Positions 29,566-36,896 of a stretch of DNA of 58,210 nucleotides are shown one piece after another. This stretch comes from Hyphomicrobiales bacterium (lineage in GTDB: Bacteria > Pseudomonadota > Alphaproteobacteria > Rhizobiales > Xanthobacteraceae): positions 1 through 58,210 of the forward strand of contig JADJPN010000009.1 in assembly GCA_016713235.1 (NCBI GenBank). Reading direction: 5' to 3'. Position 1 is the first letter of the stretch. Each line of letters begins with the position of its first letter. The position numbers and the translations under genes were made by a program. A model generated the notes under the pieces. It did no database searches. It was not told the origin of the DNA and worked only from the letters and a program-made list of their open reading frames with translations.

Positions 29566-31527
29566 ATGATCCGCAGGCTTCTTCTTTCGCTATTTCTTTG
29601 CGCGGCGCTCAGCGGTGCCGCGCAAAGCGTAGAGCTGATCACGCGCTTCGAGAGCGACGTCGAAGTGCAGACGAATGGCGATCTGATCGTCACCGAGAAC
29701 ATCACGGTCGCGGCGGAGCTGCGCGAAATCCGCCGCGGCATCCTGCGCGATTATCCGACGGTCTATTCGGCGCCCGACGGGCGGCGCGTCGTCATCGGCT
29801 TCGACGTAATTTCGGTCGAGCGCAACGGCAAGAACGAGCAGTATTCACTCGAAGGACTCTCCAACGGAAAGCGTATCCGTATCGGCAATCCGTCCGAAAT
29901 GCTGACGCGCGGCCTGCACATCTACACGATCAAGTAGCGCACGACGCGACAGGTCGGCTTTTCCCCGACTTCGACGAGTTGTACTGGAACGTCACCGGCA
30001 CCGGCTGGACGTTCGAGATCGACAGCGTGGTCGCGACGATCCGGCTTCCGGCGGGCGCGCAAATCAAGGCGCGCTCGTTCTACACCGGCGCGCAAGGCGC
30101 GAAGGGACAGGATGCGCGCGTCGTCGGCGAGAGCGATAACGTCATCGTGTTTCGCACCACCAAGCGGTTGCCGCGTGCGAACGGGCTGACGGTAGGTATC
30201 TCCTGGCAAAAGGGCCTGGTCTCGCCGCCGGGGGGCTTGCTGGCTGCGCGATATTTTCTCTTCGACAATATCGCGGCCACGCTCTCCGTGATCGGCTTCG
30301 GATTGGTGTTCTTCTATTTCTTCTATCAGTGGTTTCGTTATGGGCGCGACCCGGCATCGGGCACGATCATTCCGGTGTTCGACCCGCCGGCGGGAATGTC
30401 CGCAGCCGGCATGCGCTTTGTCGATCGCTATGCGACCTACGACAACAAGGCTTTCACGGCGGCAATCATCGAACTCGGCGTCAAAGGCCATCTGAAAATC
30501 ACCGAGAAGGATAACGTCACGACGCTGGAGCGGCGCGACGGCGGCAAGCCGGTTCAGGAAGGCGAAGACGCGATCAAGCGTTATTTGTTTCCGAAGGAGA
30601 AGCACAAATCCATCGAGCTGAAGCGGGGAAAACCACGTCCGCGTCGGCGGTGCGAATGATGCGCTGAAGGCGAACCTCAAGCGGCTTTACGACGAGCTGT
30701 TTCGCAACAATTACGGCAAGTGGGGTCTTGGGCTGCTGCTGACTTTCATCGCCGTGGTGCTTTGCCTGACCGGCATCAGCCTGCAATTCAGCTCCGCCTA
30801 TGCGTCGGACGCCTTCATCGGCACGCTGCTGCCGATCATTCCGTTGCTGCTGGCCTCGTTCGCGCTGAACAACGGCTTCACGTCGCGGACCGATAACGGC
30901 TTTCTGATAGGGATCGGCGTGATCTTCGGAGTCATCCCGGCGGCGCTGGGGCTCTGGTACGTCTGGCGCAGGGTCGATGGATTTTACGAGTTGATACCGA
31001 CGATCTGCGCGTTCGCATCCACCATGCTGTGCGCGTTTTATCTGGAGTGGATGGAAGCGCCGACCAAAGAGGGCCGCAGACTTCTCGACCACATCGAAGG
31101 CTTCCGCGAATATCTGAGCACCGCGGGCGAAGGCCCGCGGCTGGAAGCGCTCAATCCGCCGGATAAAACGCCGGAGCTGTTCGAGCGCATGCTGCCTTAC
31201 GCAATCGCGCTCGACGTTGAAAATTCCTGGGCGGAGAAATTCAAGAACGTGCTGGCGGCAGCCGCGCTCGCTCCTGCTGCCGCAGCTTCGGCGGTTGCGA
31301 TCTCGCACTGGTATTCGGGCAACCGCGACTGGAGCCGGGATCTCGGCGGCGTCACCAGTTCGGTGTCTTCAAGCCTGACAACGGCCGTGGCTTCGTCTTC
31401 GGTCGCGCCGGGGACGAGCGCCAGCTCCAGCGGCTCAAGCTCGAGCTACTCGAGTTCGAGTGGCGGCAGTTTCGGCGGCGGGTCTTCAGGTGGCGGTGGA
31501 GGCGGGGGCGGCGGCTCGGGCTGGTGA
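29566..31527 (+). pseudogene. third DUF2207 copy, interrupted as given
   Basis: Starts MIRRLLLSLFLCAALSGAAQ (signal peptide), 11 bases after the previous stop. TAG at about 29935 replaces the Tyr codon in YTIK-YRTTRQVGF, and a T is missing at 29959-29962 (TTTT for TTTTT). An extra G at 30625-30628 breaks the frame again. Restored, it is about 650 residues, with ELYWNVTGTGWTFEIDS, GMRFVDRYATYDNKAFTAAI, PYAIALDVENSW and a Ser/Gly-rich tail ending GGGGGGSGW. The indels are in homopolymers, but the stop is a substitution, so genuine inactivation is possible. A paralogue of the upstream copy. Confidence 0.75.
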
Positions 31528-32235
31528 TCAACCGGAGAGCGCCGGACTCTTCTGCGCGCGGAATGCCATGCGGCCCTGATTATGGCCAAGGTTCGGGCGC
31601 AGGCGCGCCGCGTCGTAGCCGGATTCGGTCAGCAGCTTCAGCATTTCCGCTTCGGGATAGGTGGTGAGCCCAAGCTCGGCGCGCAGCTTGCGGTAGTCGG
31701 AGAGCGTGGTCTTCACGAGGCCGATGAACGTCGCAGTGAGAAAACCGTTCTTGCGCGCGAAGTTCAGCAAGGAAAGCACATCGGCGATCGCGCTTTGCGT
31801 CGGGCTGATGACGTCGGCCACGATCAGGGAGCCGCCGGGCGCGAGCAGCCGATACCAGACTTTCAGGAGCGCCAGCAGCTCCTCGCGCTTCAGATACTGG
31901 AGCAGCGAGTTCGCGACGATGAGATCGAGGCTCGCCGGTGCCATGGCCGCGACTTCTTCCGGCGTCGTCACCGCGATGTTCGCGACCTTGCCGAAGCGCT
32001 CCTTGAGCCGGGTGCGCACGGTCGGCGCGGCCTCGCAGAGATAAAGTGTTGCGCAATGCGCCGCGATTTTATCCGCATGCAGCGCCTCGCCGCAGCCGTA
32101 GTCGAGCACGCGCGCCTGCTTGCCGGGCAGGAGCCGAACGATGTCATCGGCGATGTTCGCGTAATGCACATCGAAGTGGCGCGCATTGACGTAAATCGGA
32201 TGGTCGGAATCCCAGTATGAAATCCAGTCGCGCAT
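31528..32235 (-). CDS. class I SAM-dependent methyltransferase
   Basis: A 235-residue methyltransferase with the SAM-binding Rossmann motif ARVLDYGCGEALHADKIA. The ring-binding acidic residue is in LYLCEAAP, and later motifs LDLIVANSLLQYLKREE and RLLAPGGSLIVADVISP follow. The start ATG 32235 gives MRDWISYWDSDHPIYVNARH, a typical opening for this subgroup. Its stop sits directly beside the stop of the third DUF2207 copy on the other strand, with no gap between the genes. The substrate is unknown. Confidence 0.9.
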   Translation of the reverse strand: MRDWISYWDSDHPIYVNARHFDVHYANIADDIVRLLPGKQARVLDYGCGEALHADKIAAHCATLYLCEAAPTVRTRLKERFGKVANIAVTTPEEVAAMAPASLDLIVANSLLQYLKREELLALLKVWYRLLAPGGSLIVADVISPTQSAIADVLSLLNFARKNGFLTATFIGLVKTTLSDYRKLRAELGLTTYPEAEMLKLLTESGYDAARLRPNLGHNQGRMAFRAQKSPALSG

Positions 32236-32310
32236 CTCGTAACGGTACCGATTGGCAGCGGCGATGGCGACCGGATAGCATGACGTGAACGATTCACGAA
32301 AGGATGCCCC

Positions 32311-32802
32311 ATGCGGCTCGGGGCCTTGACTGCGATAGCGATGGCGGCGGCTTTTCCGGCTGCTGCGTTCGAGGACGAACTCCTCGGCAAGCGCGATGCC
32401 GATGTGCCCGCTTATAAAAGCGAGCAGGGCATGATCCTTTATGACGACAAGGATGCGCAGACCGAGTATGCGATCGACTTCGGCACTTATAAAAAGAACT
32501 ACGTCCTGTTGCTGATGCGCGATACCGGCGCGAAGACGAATACCGAGTCCATCATCTTCGAGATCGTCCAGGTGGTGCGGGTTTCCAAGCCGCGCGGCCT
32601 CGATCTCTATACCGCCGGTTGTTACCTGCGGCCCGGTCCCGATCCGAAGCCGGGAGAGTATGTGATGGCGTTCGCGCGGTTCCGGCCGGGTGGCGACGGC
32701 AAGCCGAGCGCGATCAGCGGCGCGTGGATGTTCGACTGGCAAGCCAAGCGTATCGTGGCGGTGCCGGAACAGAAGGTCGATTGTCGGGAGCCGGGCGAGT
32801 AA
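32311..32802 (+). CDS. secreted protein, unknown
   Basis: A 163-residue protein with a short signal peptide (MRLGALTAIAMAAAFPAAAF). The mature region contains QGMILYDDKDAQTEYAIDFG, YVLLLMRDTGAKTN and a C-terminal pair of cysteines (YTAGCYLRPG; KVDCREPGE). No known domain was recognised. Divergent from the methyltransferase, convergent with the YeeE/YedE pair, and therefore probably transcribed alone. Confidence 0.65.
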   Translation: MRLGALTAIAMAAAFPAAAFEDELLGKRDADVPAYKSEQGMILYDDKDAQTEYAIDFGTYKKNYVLLLMRDTGAKTNTESIIFEIVQVVRVSKPRGLDLYTAGCYLRPGPDPKPGEYVMAFARFRPGGDGKPSAISGAWMFDWQAKRIVAVPEQKVDCREPGE

Positions 32803-32809
32803 CCCCGCA

Positions 32810-33232
32810 CTACAATCTTGCCGTCGTCCGGTTGAAGATTTCGTAGACAGCCATGCCGGCGAGGATTGCGACGAAGAAGATCGTGGCCGGTAGAGTTGCG
32901 AACCCGACATTGATGATCGCGGGACCGGGGCAAACACCTGACAGGCCCCAGCCCACGCCAAAAGTGAGCGCGCCGACGAGCAAGCGCGGGTCGATCTTCG
33001 TCTTCTCCGGAAGGTACAGCGGCCCGCCGACCAACGCCTTTCCGCGCATGCGCGCAATCGCAAAGCCGGCGGCGGAGACCGCGAGCCCGGCGCCCATCAC
33101 GAAGATCAGCGAAGGATCCCAGCGGCCGAACAGGTCGAGAAAGCCAAGCACCTTGGGAGGCTGGTTCATGCCTGAGACGAGCAGGCCAATTCCGAAAAGA
33201 AGGCCGATTGCGAATGCGGTCAGGTTTTTCAT
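32810..33232 (-). CDS. YeeE/YedE (DUF6691) sulfur transport half-protein
   Basis: A 140-residue membrane protein with four hydrophobic segments. GVCPGPAIINVG carries the conserved Cys and MNQPPKVLGFLDLFGRWDPS the family's opening loop. It is the second half of a split YeeE/YedE transporter (PmpB-like) that moves thiosulfate or sulfane-sulfur species through the inner membrane. Its start ATG overlaps the stop of the partner gene (33229-33232, ATGA), so the two are coupled and likely form a heteromer. Confidence 0.88.
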   Translation of the reverse strand: MKNLTAFAIGLLFGIGLLVSGMNQPPKVLGFLDLFGRWDPSLIFVMGAGLAVSAAGFAIARMRGKALVGGPLYLPEKTKIDPRLLVGALTFGVGWGLSGVCPGPAIINVGFATLPATIFFVAILAGMAVYEIFNRTTARL

Positions 33233-33666
33233 GACGCGGCTCCCGCAAGCGCGTGACGAACGACGTAGACGGTCGCAATTCCCGCAAGCATGAAAACGAG
33301 CGTCGCTACGATCGAGCGCGGCGAGATCCGCGCGATGCCGCAGATGCCGTGACCGCTGGTGCAGCCGGAGCCCAGGCGCGTGCCGAAGCCGACGAGTATT
33401 CCGGCAACGATGAGCGTGGAGGTGCCGGCCAGAAGAACAGGCTTGGGCGCGCCGATCGCGTTCATGGCGATGGCGGGAGCGATCAGCCCTGCGAGAAAGC
33501 TGAGGCGCCACGGCCAATCGGCGTTCGCGCTAAAGAGTCCGCCGAGAATTCCGCTCGCGCCCATCACGCGGCCGTTGACGTTGATCAACAAAGCGGCGGC
33601 AAGACCGATCAGTGCGCCGCCAAGCAGCGCCGATAACGGCGTGAAATTGACCCAGTCGATCTGCAT
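33229..33666 (-). CDS. YeeE/YedE sulfur transport half-protein (PmpA-like)
   Basis: A 145-residue membrane protein beginning MQIDWVNFTPLSALLGGALI (ATG 33666). The motif GSGCTSGHGICG contains the paired cysteines that relay sulfur species through the family's central path. Membrane helices fill the rest (LSFLAGLIAPAIAMNAIG; ATLVFMLAGIATVYVV). First gene of the two-gene operon with the DUF6691 half. In rhizobia such pairs often serve detoxification or uptake of sulfane sulfur. No sulfur-sensing regulator is adjacent. Confidence 0.9.
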   Translation of the reverse strand: MQIDWVNFTPLSALLGGALIGLAAALLINVNGRVMGASGILGGLFSANADWPWRLSFLAGLIAPAIAMNAIGAPKPVLLAGTSTLIVAGILVGFGTRLGSGCTSGHGICGIARISPRSIVATLVFMLAGIATVYVVRHALAGAAS

Positions 33667-33726
33667 AAGAAGCGTCTCCTTTTCTCGCCCATTCAAACGT
33701 GGCACGGTTTTGACGGTGGTACGGTC

Positions 33727-34236
33727 CTAGCGCCGCCAGCTCCGGTATTCAGGCACATCTTCGCTCATGAAGTCGAACAACCATGCCATGCGATCGCAAA
33801 GCCAGAGCTTGAAAACGATAATCGCAATGCCGCCCGCGACATAGGTGAAGGGTTCGGCCGCGATCAGTCCCGCTGCCATCAGGAGTGCGCCGGCCGCCGA
33901 GCCGATCCCGAGCAATGTGACGACGTTGGTATGTTCGACCGGTACCGGCTGTATCATGCGCCGGAGATAGACGCGTTCGCCGAACACGGCACGCGAGGCC
34001 CAGCTCTGCGTGGAGGCGGGCGGCGGAAAGATGCGCGGGTTCAGCCAGAGCCACAGCGCGATCGGCGCAATCGGGATCAGGCATAGCCATCCGATCCAGT
34101 GTGCGCTCCAGAGCGCAAGCATCAACGGCGGAAAAGCCGCGAAGCGTGACCAGACGCTCCACGGGTTCGCATGGCGCTCCCAGGCATTCGGGTCCATTTG
34201 AAACAGCGCAGCGAGGAACTGGAAGAGCGCGGTCAT
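33727..34236 (-). CDS. DUF6653-type membrane protein
   Basis: A 169-residue membrane protein. ATG 34236 (MTALFQFLAALFQMDPNAWE) is preferred to the frame start at 34260. It has the conserved segment HANPWSVWSRFAAFPPLMLA, then four hydrophobic helices including WIGWLCLIPIAPIALWLW and FTYVAGGIAIIVFKLW. WASRAVFGERVYL is a typical soluble loop. The family resembles DUF6653 from memory. Function is unknown. It lies on the same strand as carA, 57 bases beyond the carA stop. Confidence 0.7.
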   Translation of the reverse strand: MTALFQFLAALFQMDPNAWERHANPWSVWSRFAAFPPLMLALWSAHWIGWLCLIPIAPIALWLWLNPRIFPPPASTQSWASRAVFGERVYLRRMIQPVPVEHTNVVTLLGIGSAAGALLMAAGLIAAEPFTYVAGGIAIIVFKLWLCDRMAWLFDFMSEDVPEYRSWRR

Positions 34237-34293
34237 GGCGTCACTTCTTTCGCAGCTCAATTTTCTCTCCCCGCAAAAGGGAGGGAAACTAGA

Positions 34294-35484
34294 TTACGCT
34301 TTCTTCTTCGCCTTCATCAGTCCAACGAACCGCTCGAACAGATAACGGCTGTCGCGCGGGCCCGGCGAAGCCTCGGGATGATATTGCACCGAGAAGGCCG
34401 GTTTGCTTTTCAGTTGAATGCCCGCGTTCGAGCCGTCGAACAGCGAGACATGCGTCTCTTCGGCGTCGGCAGGCAGCGTGTCGCGGTCGACCGCGAAGCC
34501 GTGGTTCATCGAGGTGATCTCGACCTTGCCGGTGGTCTTGTCCTTCACCGGATGGTTCGCGCCGTGATGACCCTGATGCATCTTCATCGTCTTCGCGCCG
34601 ATGGCGAGGCCGAGCATCTGGTGGCCGAGACAGATTCCGAAAGTCGGTGTTCCCGACTCGATCAGCTGTTGAATCACGGGCACGGCGTATTTGCCGGTCG
34701 CCGCCGGATCGCCGGGACCGTTCGAAAGAAATATGCCGTCCGGTTTCAGCCCAAGAATGTCTTCCGCGGAGGTTGTCGCGGGAACGACCGTCACCTTGCA
34801 TTTGTTCGCGGCGAGCAGGCGCAGGATGTTGCGCTTGATGCCGTAGTCGATGCAGACGACGTTGAACTCCGGATTTTCCTCGCGGCCATAACCCTTGCCC
34901 CATTCCCACGGAGTCTCGTCCCAGGAATAACGCTGTGCGGTTGTGACAGTCGGCACGAGATCCATGCCGTCAAGGCCGGGCCATTCGCGCGCCTGTTTCT
35001 TCAGCGCGTTCAAATCGAACTTTCCGTCGGGCGCATGCGCGATCACGCCATTCGGCATGCCCTTGTCGCGAATGAGCGCGGTGAGGGCGCGGGTGTCGAT
35101 GCCGGCAATGCCGACGATGCCGCGCGCTTTCAGCCACGCATCGAAGTGGCGGCTCGCGCGATAGTTCGAGGGCTCGGTGATGTCGGCCTGCAAAACCGCG
35201 CCGCGTGCGCCGTGCGCCGCCGCCATGTTCACGGTTTCGATGTCTTCGTCGTTTACGCCGACGTTTCCAATATGAGGAAACGTGAAGGTGATGATCTGGC
35301 CGGCATAGGAGGGGTCGGTGAGGACTTCCTGATAGCCGGTCATCGCGGTGTTGAAGCACACCTCGCCGACTTCGGCGCCGGTCGCGCCAAGGCCGTGACC
35401 TTCGAGAATCGTGCCGTCAGCCAGCACCAACAGGGCCGTGGGCTTATGCTCTGCCCAGCCGTTCGTCGCTTGTTTCGGGTTCAT
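34294..35484 (-). CDS. carA: carbamoyl-phosphate synthase small chain
   Basis: Glutaminase subunit that supplies ammonia to CarB. 396 residues. The N-terminal domain opens LVLADGTILEGHGLGATGAEVGEV. The class I glutamine amidotransferase domain has the nucleophile Cys in FGICLGHQMLGLAIGAK, the catalytic His/Glu in VQYHPEASPGP, and the oxyanion glycine region in FLSNGPGDP. The middle carries KRNILRLLAANKCKVTVVPA. Its start is 59 bases from the divergent yqeY start, so promoters for both lie in that gap. Confidence 0.98.
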   Translation of the reverse strand: MNPKQATNGWAEHKPTALLVLADGTILEGHGLGATGAEVGEVCFNTAMTGYQEVLTDPSYAGQIITFTFPHIGNVGVNDEDIETVNMAAAHGARGAVLQADITEPSNYRASRHFDAWLKARGIVGIAGIDTRALTALIRDKGMPNGVIAHAPDGKFDLNALKKQAREWPGLDGMDLVPTVTTAQRYSWDETPWEWGKGYGREENPEFNVVCIDYGIKRNILRLLAANKCKVTVVPATTSAEDILGLKPDGIFLSNGPGDPAATGKYAVPVIQQLIESGTPTFGICLGHQMLGLAIGAKTMKMHQGHHGANHPVKDKTTGKVEITSMNHGFAVDRDTLPADAEETHVSLFDGSNAGIQLKSKPAFSVQYHPEASPGPRDSRYLFERFVGLMKAKKKA

Positions 35485-35543
35485 AAGCGGCCTAAATAGC
35501 GGCGAGTCCCAAATATATAAAGTGAAATGTTGCCGGAGCCCCC

Positions 35544-35999
35544 ATGCTGCGCGATCAGATCAACAACGGCATAAAAGACGCAATGAAATCGGGCGAGAAG
35601 CTGAAGCTTTCCACGCTCCGGCTTGTGAATGCCGCGATCAAGAACGCCGATATCGAGGCGCGCGGCGGCGGCAAGGGCCCGCTCGACGACGCGGCACTCC
35701 TCGGCCTGTTCCAGAAAATGATCAAGCAGCGGCAGGAATCGGTCGAGCTCTACGAGAAGGGTGGCCGCCCCGAACTCGCGGCAAACGAGCGTGGCGAGAT
35801 CGAGGTGATCCAAGGGTTCCTGCCGAAGCAGATGTCAGACGGCGAAGTCGATGCCGCAATCAAGGCCGCCATCGCTGAAGCGGGTGCGTCCTCGGTGAAG
35901 GACATTGGCAAGGTGATTGCCGCTTTACGCGGCAAGTACGCGGGACAGATGGATTTCGGAAAGGCCAGCGGCTTGGTCAAAGCCGCGCTTTCTGGTTAA
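35544..35999 (+). CDS. GatB/YqeY domain-containing protein
   Basis: A 151-residue protein of the YqeY family, related to the tRNA-binding tail of GatB, with a likely role near tRNA amidation. It has MLRDQINNGIKDAMKSGEKL at the N-terminus, the conserved middle LLGLFQKMIKQRQESVELY and EIEVIQGFLPKQMSDGEV, and the final IAALRGKYAGQMDFGKASGLVK. It is divergent from carA and upstream of DUF930, the tautomerase, dnaG and rpoD. The yqeY-dnaG-rpoD order is conserved in alphaproteobacteria. Confidence 0.92.
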   Translation: MLRDQINNGIKDAMKSGEKLKLSTLRLVNAAIKNADIEARGGGKGPLDDAALLGLFQKMIKQRQESVELYEKGGRPELAANERGEIEVIQGFLPKQMSDGEVDAAIKAAIAEAGASSVKDIGKVIAALRGKYAGQMDFGKASGLVKAALSG

Positions 36000-36026
36000 T
36001 AGTCCGCGGGAGTTGGAATTTCCGGA

Positions 36027-36428
36027 ATGAAGCGCGTTCTCGTTGCGTCTGTATTGCTGCTTGCCGTTTCGGCAGCGTCTGCTCTCGCGCAAGATAGACA
36101 TCAGAAGCGTCTCGAGAGCATCCTGAAACGGATGGACCCTGCAACGCGCCTCGAACAGGTCTGCGACGTGGAAGCCATGAAGCGGATCAACCGCGATCAT
36201 CGCCGGTTCAAGATCGACCGCTCGGTGGTGAGCGCGCTCGCGGAGCCGAGGGCAAAGGGCGACACGCTGATCGGCAAGGGCGCTGCGTTCCGCTCCAAGG
36301 GCAAGTGGTATCAGTATTCTTTCACCTGCCGGGCAGCGCCGGGCCGTCTTCGCGTACTCTCCTTCGAATATAAACTCGGTTATGAAATTCCCGAGACGCA
36401 GTGGTCGCAGCACGGCCTGTATCAATAA
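36027..36428 (+). CDS. DUF930 secreted protein
   Basis: A 133-residue protein with a signal peptide (MKRVLVASVLLLAVSAASALAQ). The mature part has LKRMDPATRLEQVCDVEAM, with Cys and the Arg/Asp motif, then a strand-rich half with FRSKGKWYQYSFTCRAAPG holding the second Cys, and a tail FEYKLGYEIPE. It matches DUF930, an uncharacterised rhizobial family. The gap to yqeY is 27 bases and to the tautomerase 11 bases, which suggests one transcript. Confidence 0.85.
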   Translation: MKRVLVASVLLLAVSAASALAQDRHQKRLESILKRMDPATRLEQVCDVEAMKRINRDHRRFKIDRSVVSALAEPRAKGDTLIGKGAAFRSKGKWYQYSFTCRAAPGRLRVLSFEYKLGYEIPETQWSQHGLYQ

Positions 36429-36439
36429 GGAAACGCGCA

Positions 36440-36622
36440 ATGCCTGAAGTCATCGTTCACCGCCGCCGGCCGCACCCCCGAACAGAAGAAAAGCTGATGC
36501 TCGCGATCACGGACGCGGTGGTGAAGGAGTTCGGCGCGCCGAAAGAATCCGTCACGGTGACGATCATGGAAGCGCCGCGCGACATGAAGATGAAGGCGGG
36601 CGTGCTGTTCAGCGAGCGGTGA
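36440..36622 (+). CDS. 4-oxalocrotonate tautomerase family, compensated frameshift
   Basis: A 60-residue tautomerase. Pro2 (after removal of Met) is the usual catalytic base. The end, FGAPKESVTVTIMEAPRDM, is standard. Residues 8-17 read RRRPHPRTEE, which is atypical. In the other frame the same DNA reads AAGRTPEQKK, the expected family sequence. One extra C at 36460-36461 and one missing A at 36489-36492 would explain it, and the two cancel. With both corrected the protein reads MPEVIVHAAGRTPEQKKKLM. Either a twice-mutated gene or two sequencing errors. Confidence 0.85.
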   Translation: MPEVIVHRRRPHPRTEEKLMLAITDAVVKEFGAPKESVTVTIMEAPRDMKMKAGVLFSER

Positions 36623-36896
36623 CGCGTTCGCTGCGACAAGCGCGGCGGTCACAATTACTTCTTTCTAGTTTCGTACGTCACGATGTAATCGCCATATCGG
36701 CCCGCCGCGCCATCCGCAAAACCTGAAGAAGTAACGAGAATTGCGGGCGGCTGGCTCAAGTGTCCGCCGCCCGAATCGTTACCCACAGGGCTGGAATCGT
36801 CCAAGTGGGAAAACCGGGAGCGCCGACCTAGATTGGGCTTACCCATGGAAGGCGGTTACTCGTATTCCATGGGTGCCAGAAAAATCTGAGTTCCCC

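Noticed and set aside
36655..36846. 63-codon minus-strand frame before dnaG
   Set aside because: No ribosome site or family; low-complexity text in the dnaG leader.
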